Source of the DNA: an uncultured Saprospiraceae bacterium
GTDB taxonomy: Bacteria > Bacteroidota > Bacteroidia > Chitinophagales > Saprospiraceae
NCBI GenBank assembly: GCA_938045585.1
Contig: CALIAU010000035.1
Span: 1 to 56,541, forward strand
DNA length: 56,541 nucleotides
Direction: 5' to 3'
Under the pieces are notes generated by a model. It made no database searches, had not been told where the DNA came from, and saw nothing but the letters and a program-made list of their open reading frames with translations. This document shows positions 28,533 through 36,214 of this stretch, in pieces (position 1 is the stretch's first letter; each line of letters opens with the position of its first letter). The position numbers and the translations under genes were made by a program.

Positions 28533-28572
28533 TAGACGTTATATGCTAGACTTTAGACGCTAGATGCTAGAT
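28533..28572. repeat. TAGACNN heptanucleotide tandem repeat
   Basis: Five heptamers in register (TAGACGT, TATATGC, TAGACTT, TAGACGC, TAGATGC) and a partial sixth (TAGAT). They start 9 bp after the metalloprotease stop. The same heptamer family occurs at both contig ends. Confidence 0.75.
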
Positions 28573-28692
28573 TTTGTGATTTGTAACTCAATACAGTTAA
28601 GGTATTTTTTTTGTTGCTGGGCAACGCTTTGCGTGTTAAGCTGGATATCCTAAGTATAGCAATTGATATTATTGGCTAAGAAATCAATACAT

Positions 28693-29016
28693 ATGCATTA
28701 CTTAAGAATTTTAATCCTATTTTTATTTTTTACTAGCTGTGGGCAAGATCTTCCAGATTGTATAGAAGAACAAATAGACGAATTTAAGTCTGAACAAGAA
28801 ACTTGTAAAGGTGCAAAGGTGGAGAAGTACATCTTCAAAGAGCAAACTGTCTATGCACTCCAAGAAGGGAACTGTGTTTTTGATGCGGGTATAGCCATTC
28901 TAAATGAAAATTGTGTGACAATTTGTTTTCTATATGGGATATCCGGAGATGGATATTGCGAAGGATTACACTTTGTAGATAATGCTACACTGGATGATGT
29001 TATTTGGGAACAATAA
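28693..29016 (+). CDS. Small Cys-rich lipoprotein (DUF6970-like)
   Basis: The 107-residue product starts MHYLRILILFLFFTSCGQ, a signal peptide with lipobox FTSCGQ. The mature part has the pattern LPDCIEEQIDEFKS, then VEKYIFKEQTVYALQEGNC, then CVTICFLYGISGDGYC, which resembles the DUF6970 family as I remember it. That family has paired cysteines and no known function. An ATG 30 nt upstream is in frame but would place charged residues before the signal peptide. Possibly transcribed with the next lipoprotein gene, 45 bp downstream. Confidence 0.72.
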   Translation: MHYLRILILFLFFTSCGQDLPDCIEEQIDEFKSEQETCKGAKVEKYIFKEQTVYALQEGNCVFDAGIAILNENCVTICFLYGISGDGYCEGLHFVDNATLDDVIWEQ

Positions 29017-29061
29017 TGCATATCAAAGAAGATAAACTACTCACTAATAAAATAAATGTAC

Positions 29062-29724
29062 ATGAAACAACTCATCGGCTTAATTACAATTCTTTTTTTT
29101 GTAGCCTGTTCTAAAGAAGAACCTGTAACTCCTGTAACTCCTCTACCCCCTGTAAACAATGACGTAAAACTGTCTGAACTGAAAGCAGGGCAAAGTTCAG
29201 TCTATTTGCACTACCACAGTAGTTGCGAAAATTTCAATGGCAATTTTAGTTACACAGGAAACACAATTACTTTGACTATCCTAGAAGAGGACGGAAAATT
29301 ATATGCGCAAGAAGACTATTACTATAAAGGGGTTGATACTAGCTACATCACTACTTATGAAGTATATAATGAGGGAAAGTTTGTTGTTATTCCAGAGCGC
29401 TGGAATTCTTCACTTTTTAATTTTTATGATAACGACCGTATTGACATGGAACCTGAGTCTAGGATTGGCCTAGAACAAAACGGATGTCAGATTTTTCATT
29501 CAGACAAGGTCTTTGAAGGCAATGACATCGGTGTGCTGGATAATTTCAAAATTGGCGACATTGAGGAAGAAGACTTAACGCTTGTTTCCTGTGAACCTAT
29601 TCTTGAAGTAGAAGGCTATCTTATGTATGATGATAATAGATTGATTGCAAGTCATGTAATCCATATTGATGGATGGAGCGAACCATTTCCGACTTCTATT
29701 CAGGGTTGGATACTTAGACAATAA
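29062..29724 (+). CDS. Lipoprotein of unknown function
   Basis: The 220-residue product begins MKQLIGLITILFFVACSKE, a clear lipoprotein signal with lipobox FVACSK (Cys16). A threonine/proline linker follows (TPVTPVTPLPPVNND), then a beta-rich mature domain with three or four cysteines. I recognise no family. An ATG two codons upstream (29056) is an alternative start. The linker after the lipid anchor is typical of surface or periplasmic lipoproteins in Bacteroidota. Confidence 0.72.
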   Translation: MKQLIGLITILFFVACSKEEPVTPVTPLPPVNNDVKLSELKAGQSSVYLHYHSSCENFNGNFSYTGNTITLTILEEDGKLYAQEDYYYKGVDTSYITTYEVYNEGKFVVIPERWNSSLFNFYDNDRIDMEPESRIGLEQNGCQIFHSDKVFEGNDIGVLDNFKIGDIEEEDLTLVSCEPILEVEGYLMYDDNRLIASHVIHIDGWSEPFPTSIQGWILRQ

Positions 29725-29767
29725 CAAGCCCTAGATACTGTAAGTCTAAGTTGGATTAAAATTATAT

Positions 29768-30271
29768 CTAAGTCATAAATTTTTTAGCCCCAAATCGAAT
29801 AGCGAATAAAGCGACTAAAATAATTATTAAGACATAATAAAATGGAATAACTGTAATAGCAATAATGTGCGTTCTATCCAAGAACCACATTATTGCTAAT
29901 ATGGAGGATATAACCATAATGAGGCCAGCGAGTTTACCGAAGCCAGGAATGTTTTCAAAGGCGGTATTTTTTCTTATCAGTATTAAAGTTAGAATCATGG
30001 AAAAGATAGGCAGAATTTGTGTGTAGATATCTGCATCCATAATTTTAATACGTTCAAACAAGAACAGATAGATATTCAGCGTAACCGCAAAAATTCCGGG
30101 GATACAAATAAGATACACCAGCGTCGCATAGAGATATTTCCAAGGAGATAGATGCCCCTCTCCTTTTCCAAATACCAAGGCGAGTAATGCTGTAAGAGGA
30201 ATAGCTAGAAAATAGAATAGAATAAGCGAAGGACTTTGTGCCAACAATTCAAAACACTCAGCTAGCGTCAT
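29768..30271 (-). CDS. Multi-pass membrane protein of unknown function
   Basis: The 167-residue product has about five predicted transmembrane helices: residues 15-35 (LILFYFLAIPLTALLALVFG), 45-70, 85-102, 112-130 and 138-160. No catalytic or transport motif is recognised. It lies 50 bp after the odhB start on the same strand side, downstream of odhB's stop, so it may be read through from that gene. Confidence 0.7.
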   Translation of the reverse strand: MTLAECFELLAQSPSLILFYFLAIPLTALLALVFGKGEGHLSPWKYLYATLVYLICIPGIFAVTLNIYLFLFERIKIMDADIYTQILPIFSMILTLILIRKNTAFENIPGFGKLAGLIMVISSILAIMWFLDRTHIIAITVIPFYYVLIIILVALFAIRFGAKKFMT

Positions 30272-30321
30272 GCTTGTATATTTTAAGATTTAAAAATAGA
30301 AACTTCCTCTTTTATGTTCTC

Positions 30322-31536
30322 TTACAGATCCATAAGTAAAGTCACGGGATCTTCTAATAATTTTTTGACCTTTACTAAGAAGGTCACTGAGGTACTTCCG
30401 TCTATTACTCTATGGTCATAAGAAAGAGCCAGATACATCATAGGTCTTATAACTACTTCTCCATCAATGGCAACAGGTCGTTGAATAATATTATGCATAC
30501 CCAAGATTGCTGACTGAGGTTCATTTAAGATAGGAGTACTGAGCATGGAACCAAAAATTCCACCATTCGTAATGGTAAAGGTTCCACCCTTCATCTCATC
30601 TAGGGTTAAGCTACCACCACGTGCTTTTGCAGCAAGTGCAGCAATAGATTGTTCGATTTCATGAAATTGGAGTGACTCTACGTTTTTGATTGGAGGCACT
30701 ACCAGACCTGTAGGTGTTGAAATGGCAATGGATATATCTACAAAGTCATGATAGATTACTTGGTTCCCATCTAAGCTTGCATTCACATTTGGCATTTCCA
30801 TAAGTACTGTTGCACAGGCCTTAGAGAACAAGGACATAAAGCCTAGTTTGATACCATGCTTTTCAACAAACCGTTCTTGATATTTTTTTCTAAGAGCCAT
30901 GATAGCAGAAAGGTCCACCTCGTTGAAGGTAGTAAGCATGGCCGTTCCATTTTTTGCAGATACTAATCGCGCAGCGATTGTTCTACGCATTCTACTCATC
31001 TTTTCTCTGCGTGTATTTCGAGAAAAGGCGGCATGTGCAATACTAGGCATTTCTGGCGCTGTTGCAGCTGCAGGTTTTGCTGCAGGTCTTGCCTTTTCTG
31101 CATCGGCCTTAGTAATTCTTCCATCCTTACCGCTGCCAGAGACAGTTGCAGGATCTACTCCTTTTTCACGCATAATCTTCGCTGCGGATGGAGAAGGATG
31201 ACCTGTCGCATAATTTGCTGTGGCTGGCTTCGCCTCTTCTTTTGGCGCTGCAGGAACTGCGGCAGGAGCAGGTGCAGCTGCTTTTGCTTCTCCCTTAACG
31301 CTGGTATCAATACGCGCAACGAGAGCTCCTATTTCTAAATCATCCCCTTCTGCGGCCACATAAATGAGCTTTCCGGAAGCCTCCGCCGGAAATTCTAGTG
31401 TGGCCTTATCCGATTCAAATTCACAAATGGGTTCGTCTATATTCACAAATTCTCCCTCTTCCTTTAACCATTGGGACAATGTTACCTCTGTTATAGATTC
31501 TCCAATTGTAGGAACCTTCATTTCGATTATGCTCAT
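30322..31536 (-). CDS. sucB: Dihydrolipoyllysine succinyltransferase, E2 of 2-oxoglutarate dehydrogenase
   Basis: E2 core enzyme (404 residues) that transfers the succinyl group from lipoamide to CoA in the TCA cycle. Single lipoyl domain at residues 1-75 with the lipoyl Lys44 in [10 protein letters not shown]. An Ala/Pro-rich linker (about 80-105) follows, then the E3-binding domain around 110-145 ([15 protein letters not shown]). The catalytic domain ends with [11 protein letters not shown] (catalytic His375, Asp379). One lipoyl domain and the TIGESITE start favour the 2-oxoglutarate over the pyruvate complex. The E1 gene (sucA) is not adjacent. Divergent from pabB. Confidence 0.93.
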   Translation of the reverse strand: MSIIEMKVPTIGESITEVTLSQWLKEEGEFVNIDEPICEFESDKATLEFPAEASGKLIYVAAEGDDLEIGALVARIDTSVKGEAKAAAPAPAAVPAAPKEEAKPATANYATGHPSPSAAKIMREKGVDPATVSGSGKDGRITKADAEKARPAAKPAAATAPEMPSIAHAAFSRNTRREKMSRMRRTIAARLVSAKNGTAMLTTFNEVDLSAIMALRKKYQERFVEKHGIKLGFMSLFSKACATVLMEMPNVNASLDGNQVIYHDFVDISIAISTPTGLVVPPIKNVESLQFHEIEQSIAALAAKARGGSLTLDEMKGGTFTITNGGIFGSMLSTPILNEPQSAILGMHNIIQRPVAIDGEVVIRPMMYLALSYDHRVIDGSTSVTFLVKVKKLLEDPVTLLMDL

Positions 31537-31712
31537 GCCTTTTAATTTTATTATAAATATATAGCAGTATTTGGCTTCTTGAAAGAATGTAAAAGAGAAT
31601 TTAGAATTTATTTAGATTTATCTAAATATTTATTTTGTTTGGCATAAATATAAGCAACGAAACCAGTTATTATCGAACTTTTTGTGAACTTAGACCATTC
31701 TAATCATAGGGA

Positions 31713-32756
31713 ATGAATAGTTTAGTCAAGATCTATAAGAAGAACGAAGCGATCATTGAAATGGATCGATTAGGAAAGGAAAAGATTCCATTTGTATTCG
31801 TAATTGATTATGAGATGCAAAAAATCTTAATTTCTCCACTTTCTGAAGGGCTACCCTATGAATTCAATATAGATGGCTTCTCAAACTCTGAGGAAATATC
31901 GTATTCTAGGACACCTTTATATTTTAATCCACAGCCTATAAACAAGTCGATCTATTCGGATGCGTTTCTTTCTCTGCAAAAAGAATTACAATACGGGAAT
32001 AGCTTCTTGGCAAATCTCACCTTCTCTACAAAAATAGATACTGACTTTGAGCTCAAAGAATTGTATCAATATTCTGCGGCCAAGTACAGACTCCATATCC
32101 CAAATCACTGTGTTGTCTTCTCTCCAGAATCCTTTGTTCAAATTAAAGACGGAGTGATTTCTTCTTTTCCAATGAAAGGAACTATCCAAGCAAATCTGCC
32201 AGAAGCAGAAGCAAAAATATTAGCTGATCTAAAGGAAAAGGCCGAACACAGTACCATAGTGGATCTCATAAGAAATGATTTGAGCATCATTGCATCGGAG
32301 GTCAACGTAGATAAATTTAGATACATTGAACGCATAGAGAATAATAAAAATCCACTGCTACAAGTCAGTTCAAAAATTAGTGGCAAATTACCAGCTAACT
32401 ATCAAGAACAATTGGGCAGCTTGTTTTTCTCACTATTACCCGCAGGCAGTATTTGTGGCGCTCCAAAAAAGAAGACTGTAGAAATAATTGCAAATGCAGA
32501 AGATGGCCCAAGAGGTTATTATACAGGAGTATTTGGATATTTTGATGGTGCCAACTTAGATTCAGCTGTCATGATTCGTTTCATCGAAGAAAAAGATGGA
32601 GATTTGTATTTCAGAAGTGGAGGTGGGATAACTGCCTACAGTGATTTAGACGCAGAATACGCCGAACTTATAGATAAAATATATGTACCTCTTAGAAAGC
32701 ATTCGGATATACAACGGGCGGATTTACAATCTTGCCTACCATCAAGCCAGGTTTAA
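31713..32756 (+). CDS. pabB: Aminodeoxychorismate synthase component I
   Basis: Converts chorismate and ammonia to 4-amino-4-deoxychorismate for folate synthesis (347 residues). The chorismate-binding signature is complete: KAEHSTIVDLIRNDLS, AGSICGAPKKKTVEII, GPRGYYTGVFGYFD and YFRSGGGITAYSDLDAEYAEL. It lacks the longer N-terminal domain of TrpE/E. coli PabB, as many short PabB proteins do. It overlaps pabC by 74 nt. The last 20 or so residues (after IYVPLRK) lie in that overlap and have no family counterpart that I know. Anthranilate synthase is unlikely because pabC follows. Confidence 0.92.
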   Translation: MNSLVKIYKKNEAIIEMDRLGKEKIPFVFVIDYEMQKILISPLSEGLPYEFNIDGFSNSEEISYSRTPLYFNPQPINKSIYSDAFLSLQKELQYGNSFLANLTFSTKIDTDFELKELYQYSAAKYRLHIPNHCVVFSPESFVQIKDGVISSFPMKGTIQANLPEAEAKILADLKEKAEHSTIVDLIRNDLSIIASEVNVDKFRYIERIENNKNPLLQVSSKISGKLPANYQEQLGSLFFSLLPAGSICGAPKKKTVEIIANAEDGPRGYYTGVFGYFDGANLDSAVMIRFIEEKDGDLYFRSGGGITAYSDLDAEYAELIDKIYVPLRKHSDIQRADLQSCLPSSQV

Positions 32757-33273
32757 CAAAACACAAAAAGAATTATTCGGCCTTAGTACACACCAAAGTT
32801 TACGAAAGAGCATACAAATACCCAAAACGCGGCAAAGAGGCTTGGTGAAATGTAGAGTGCGCTATGCACAAGACATCGAGAGCATAACATTCGAATCATA
32901 CAAACCAAGAAAAATACATTCACTCAAACTCGTTCCCTTCCACGCAAGCTATGCATACAAATATGAAGATAGAACCGACTTACATGCTGCCTTCCAAAAC
33001 AAAGAAGATTGTAGTGATGTCATACTTGTTAAAGACGGGTGGCTCACGGATTCTTATTACGCAAACCTAGCCTTCAAGAAAAATGAGAAATGGTATACCC
33101 CCTCACATAGCCTGCTGGCAGGTACCCAGCGGCAAAAACTCTTAGACAAAAAAAGAATTCTAAGACAAGATATTGCTTTGACTGACTTAGATAAATACTC
33201 CCATGTGAGTCTGTTTAACTCTATGATACTTTTTAAGCAAATCATTCTTAGAATAGATTCTATAAGCGATTAA
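32683..33273 (+). CDS. pabC: Aminodeoxychorismate lyase-like class IV aminotransferase
   Basis: PLP-dependent enzyme releasing pyruvate from aminodeoxychorismate to give p-aminobenzoate (196 residues). The N-terminus MYLLESIRIYNGRIYNLAYH is typical of short Bacteroidota PabC proteins and confirms the start inside pabB (74-nt overlap). The PLP Lys is in the YAYKYEDRTDL segment, and the phosphate-binding region is at SLLAGTQRQKLL. It is shorter than E. coli PabC (269). Together with pabB it forms a two-gene p-aminobenzoate module. Confidence 0.85.
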   Translation: MYLLESIRIYNGRIYNLAYHQARFNKTQKELFGLSTHQSLRKSIQIPKTRQRGLVKCRVRYAQDIESITFESYKPRKIHSLKLVPFHASYAYKYEDRTDLHAAFQNKEDCSDVILVKDGWLTDSYYANLAFKKNEKWYTPSHSLLAGTQRQKLLDKKRILRQDIALTDLDKYSHVSLFNSMILFKQIILRIDSISD

Positions 33274-33338
33274 ATCTCAGTATTAATAGCGTATTTAAAA
33301 GCAATTAGCTCAATCCATTTGTTAATGAAATTTTAAAC

Positions 33339-33411
33339 TACGAAGAAAATCGTATGAAAAAATGGTAATTACGATATCTTTCGTATATATTGCACTACGA
33401 AAATCTTCGTA
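33339..33411. promoter_or_regulatory. Three operator copies TACGA-N6-TCGTA for the BlaI-type repressor
   Basis: Three perfect inverted repeats with identical arms and 6-bp spacers lie at 33339-33354, 33370-33385 and 33396-33411, start-to-start 31 and 26 bp. The last ends 5 bp before the repressor ATG. BlaI/MecI/CopY repressors bind such short dyads in their own promoters. A near-consensus -7 box (TATCTTTC, 33375-33382) is inside the second site, so binding would block transcription. Confidence 0.85.
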
Positions 33412-33416
33412 TTACT

Positions 33417-33794
33417 ATGATAAAGAAAAATAAGCCTACAGAATCTGAGTTGGAAGTACTCCAGATATTATGGGATAAGGGCCCATCATCCGTACGTACT
33501 GTGAATGATTCTCTGAATACCAAACGTGAAGTTGGTTATACTACCACCCTCAAGATAATGCAGATAATGACAGAGAAGGGACTGTGTAAACGGAATACAG
33601 AGAGTAGAACACATATCTACTTCCCTCTCGTTCAAGAAGACGAAACAAAAACTAGTCTAATAAACTCGTTTGTCAATAACATCTTTAAAGGATCTACTAC
33701 CAAGCTTGTTTTACAAGCCTTAGGTAACTCAGAAGCGAGCCAAGAAGAATTGGATGAAATAAAATCATTGATTGAAAAAATCGAAAAAAAGTAA
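33417..33794 (+). CDS. BlaI/MecI/CopY-family transcriptional repressor
   Basis: Winged-helix repressor (125 residues). The family start KPTESELEVLQILWDKGPSS is followed by the recognition region TKREVGYTTTLKIMQIMTEK and a C-terminal dimerisation helix containing NIFKGSTTKLVLQAL and ASQEELDEIKSLIEK. In BlaI/MecI, cleavage in the C-terminal region by the BlaR1 partner lifts repression. The start at 33417 (not the ATG 27 nt upstream) places all three operators upstream. Its stop is 3 bp before the M56 peptidase gene, so the two form one operon. Confidence 0.93.
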   Translation: MIKKNKPTESELEVLQILWDKGPSSVRTVNDSLNTKREVGYTTTLKIMQIMTEKGLCKRNTESRTHIYFPLVQEDETKTSLINSFVNNIFKGSTTKLVLQALGNSEASQEELDEIKSLIEKIEKK

Positions 33795-33797
33795 GTC

Positions 33798-35744
33798 ATG
33801 GAACAGATTATAACTTTATTTCCAGAACGCATAGCCTATGCAATCAGCAATACTGTGTTGCATTCACTATGGCAAATTACGATCATCGCATTAGCTTATT
33901 TTACCCTGATAAAACTAAGAAAGAATCCAGGTGCACGCTTTAAATACAACAGTGCTTTGATCGCCTTATTCCTTTCTCTAGGTGCAAGCATTGTTTGTTT
34001 TATGTATTTCTATTTTTCTTCAGCAGTGCAATTCGCCTCTAGCGACATTGGTACAATCCAAACAGTAAATTTCAGTGCGCAATTATATGAAAGTGGAACA
34101 TTTTCTTTAGAAAACTTTCTCATACAAAACCAAGCGAGTATAGCTGCCCTTTGGTTGTGTGGAACCTTGTTATTGCTTATCAAGTTTGTGAGTGGTATAT
34201 TAAATGTAGCAAGCCTAAAGTATTCCGCCTTTGAAACTACTGATAAAAGATTGAGTTATTTAGCGAATACAATTTCAGCCAAACTTAATATTCAAAAACT
34301 AGTTGAAATAAAAGAATCAGCTCTGATTACGACCCCTATGGTACTTGGACATTTAAAGCCTGTCATTCTTTTTCCTGCAGCTGTCAGCACACAACTCAGC
34401 ATGAATGAAATAGAATCTATTCTTGCGCACGAACTTGCACATATTATGCGGAATGATTTTCTAGTGAATCTACTTCAATCAATAACAGAGGTACTGCTTT
34501 ACTTCCACCCATGTATCTGGTGGCTGAGTTCCATAGTACGAGAAGAAAGAGAAAATTGCTGTGATGATATTGCACTGCATTTTGTAGAAGACAATCTTTC
34601 TTACGCAAAATCACTCGTTAAACTTCAAGAATTACAACTACAAACTATACCTCGATTTGCCCTTGCTTTTTCGGGCTCTAAACATCAATTAAAAAATAGA
34701 ATTATGCGCATACTTAACCAATCAAATCCATCCAACTTTCTACGTGAAAAACTCGTAGCAATTGCACTCTTATTTACTTTTGTTCTTGCATTTGCAAACA
34801 ATACGAATTCTGATCCAATTCCACTAGACGAAGCGGATTGTGAACTAGAAGATGTATTATCCAACGAAGAATTTTCAAACTACAGTTACTCTCTTGTTTT
34901 AGAAGACGATACCATTCCAGAAAAAAATGCACTCATAATCAAAAAGAAAAATAAGTCAGAGAGCCTAGATGTAAAAATGGAAGATGGTCAGATCATTGAA
35001 TTACGCATTGATGGTGAATTGATACCAGAGGATAGATATGATGAATATGAAGATAAAATCACAATTGATAGACGTAACGGAAAAGGTTTTACTAGTCCCA
35101 ATTTTAACTTTAATCCAGAAGACTTCTTACACGATAACACTGTAATTATTTCAAATGGAGAAACTGTAAATTTAGATTCCATTCTAAAAGAGAGCAGCAA
35201 AACAATAGAAGAGGCTATGAAACATATGGGCAACTTTAACTTTCCACAAACGTTTTCATATGATGGTGATTCTTATTTAGAAAATTTCAATTACGATAAT
35301 GATACTATCTATAATGATACTATCTATGCCTTTCCTAAAGGAATTTCTGAAATGATGGAAAAACTCGGACAAAAATTTGAATTCGATAGTCCTCGAATAG
35401 ACTCACTCATGTCTGGAAATATGCATTCATTTAGATTTGACTCTTCAAACGGGTATCCCCAATGGCTAGAGAATAAGCGTCCCTATGCTAGAACAGACAA
35501 CAATCTAAAATCTAAAATGTCACGTACCCTTGCAGAGGATGATTTTCTGAAAATAGGAAAGAACAAAATCGAACTCTCCGGAAAACATATGAAAATTAAT
35601 GGCGAAAAGCAACCAAGCAACATCTGGAACAAATACAAAAAAGTCTATGAACAGTATGTTGGATCAGACCTAAACAAAGACAGCAAGATTGTGTTTGAAA
35701 TTGACTATGACGGTAAGCAGAAAAGTAAAATGCGACTTATTTGA
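33798..35744 (+). CDS. BlaR1-type M56 membrane metallopeptidase
   Basis: Integral-membrane zinc protease and signal transducer (648 residues). Transmembrane helices lie at about 20-40, 50-75, 115-135 and 310-330. The M56 zinc site is HELAHIMRND (HELAH 211-215), with the third ligand region in EERENCCDDIAL. Unlike classical BlaR1 there is no penicillin-binding sensor domain. The last 320 residues are an acidic, Asn/Asp/Lys-rich region with KMEDGQIIELRIDGELIPED-like strands, of unknown ligand specificity. It should cleave or trigger cleavage of the co-transcribed repressor. A terminator follows at 35778. Confidence 0.9.
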   Translation: MEQIITLFPERIAYAISNTVLHSLWQITIIALAYFTLIKLRKNPGARFKYNSALIALFLSLGASIVCFMYFYFSSAVQFASSDIGTIQTVNFSAQLYESGTFSLENFLIQNQASIAALWLCGTLLLLIKFVSGILNVASLKYSAFETTDKRLSYLANTISAKLNIQKLVEIKESALITTPMVLGHLKPVILFPAAVSTQLSMNEIESILAHELAHIMRNDFLVNLLQSITEVLLYFHPCIWWLSSIVREERENCCDDIALHFVEDNLSYAKSLVKLQELQLQTIPRFALAFSGSKHQLKNRIMRILNQSNPSNFLREKLVAIALLFTFVLAFANNTNSDPIPLDEADCELEDVLSNEEFSNYSYSLVLEDDTIPEKNALIIKKKNKSESLDVKMEDGQIIELRIDGELIPEDRYDEYEDKITIDRRNGKGFTSPNFNFNPEDFLHDNTVIISNGETVNLDSILKESSKTIEEAMKHMGNFNFPQTFSYDGDSYLENFNYDNDTIYNDTIYAFPKGISEMMEKLGQKFEFDSPRIDSLMSGNMHSFRFDSSNGYPQWLENKRPYARTDNNLKSKMSRTLAEDDFLKIGKNKIELSGKHMKINGEKQPSNIWNKYKKVYEQYVGSDLNKDSKIVFEIDYDGKQKSKMRLI

Positions 35745-35777
35745 TCGCATAAGCTAGATATACCTTAAAGAAATGTC

Positions 35778-35820
35778 AAAGGGGTTAGATTCAATACGTT
35801 TCTATCCCCTTTTTATTTTT
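35778..35820 (+). terminator. Intrinsic terminator after the BlaI-BlaR1 operon
   Basis: AAAGGGGTTAGA (35778-35789) pairs with TCTATCCCCTTT (35801-35812) with one mismatch, an 11-nt loop and a following T-rich run. Confidence 0.85.
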
Positions 35821-36214
35821 TATACGTTTTCCAAACTACATTCCAACCAAAGCTATGAAGTAAAAAACCCTATAGTTATTGACTTCATTAAAATCCGAAT
35901 GACAATTACTTTACATTTCTCCGAAATAATATTGATATTTTTTTACAAAACATGAGGGTAAGAAGCAATTATTGAGTCTTAGATATGAACACTGAAATTC
36001 ACCCCCTCTTATAAAAGCTTACAACCCCAATTAAAGCTTACTATACATTATTCATTTAGCATACTACTTATGTTATATGCTTTCACCGCTATGGATATAA
36101 TACAATACACATTGGATTGTTATGGCACTGCTCATGTGCTCTAGCTAACATTTGAGTAAAGCCAAAAGAAACATTGAAAACTGGGATTTAATTTGATAAT
36201 TTAAAAAATGAGAA
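35821..36214. other. Intergenic region without recognised genes
   Basis: About 390 bp of AT-rich sequence between the terminator and the SdrD-like gene. I see no convincing ORF, RNA gene or repeat; a 60-codon frame crossing the terminator is not coding-like. It presumably holds the promoter of the SdrD-like gene, but no consensus TAnnTTTG is present. Confidence 0.6.

Noticed and set aside
35773-35955. 60-codon rightward ORF
   Set aside because: It starts next to and runs through the terminator at 35778-35820.
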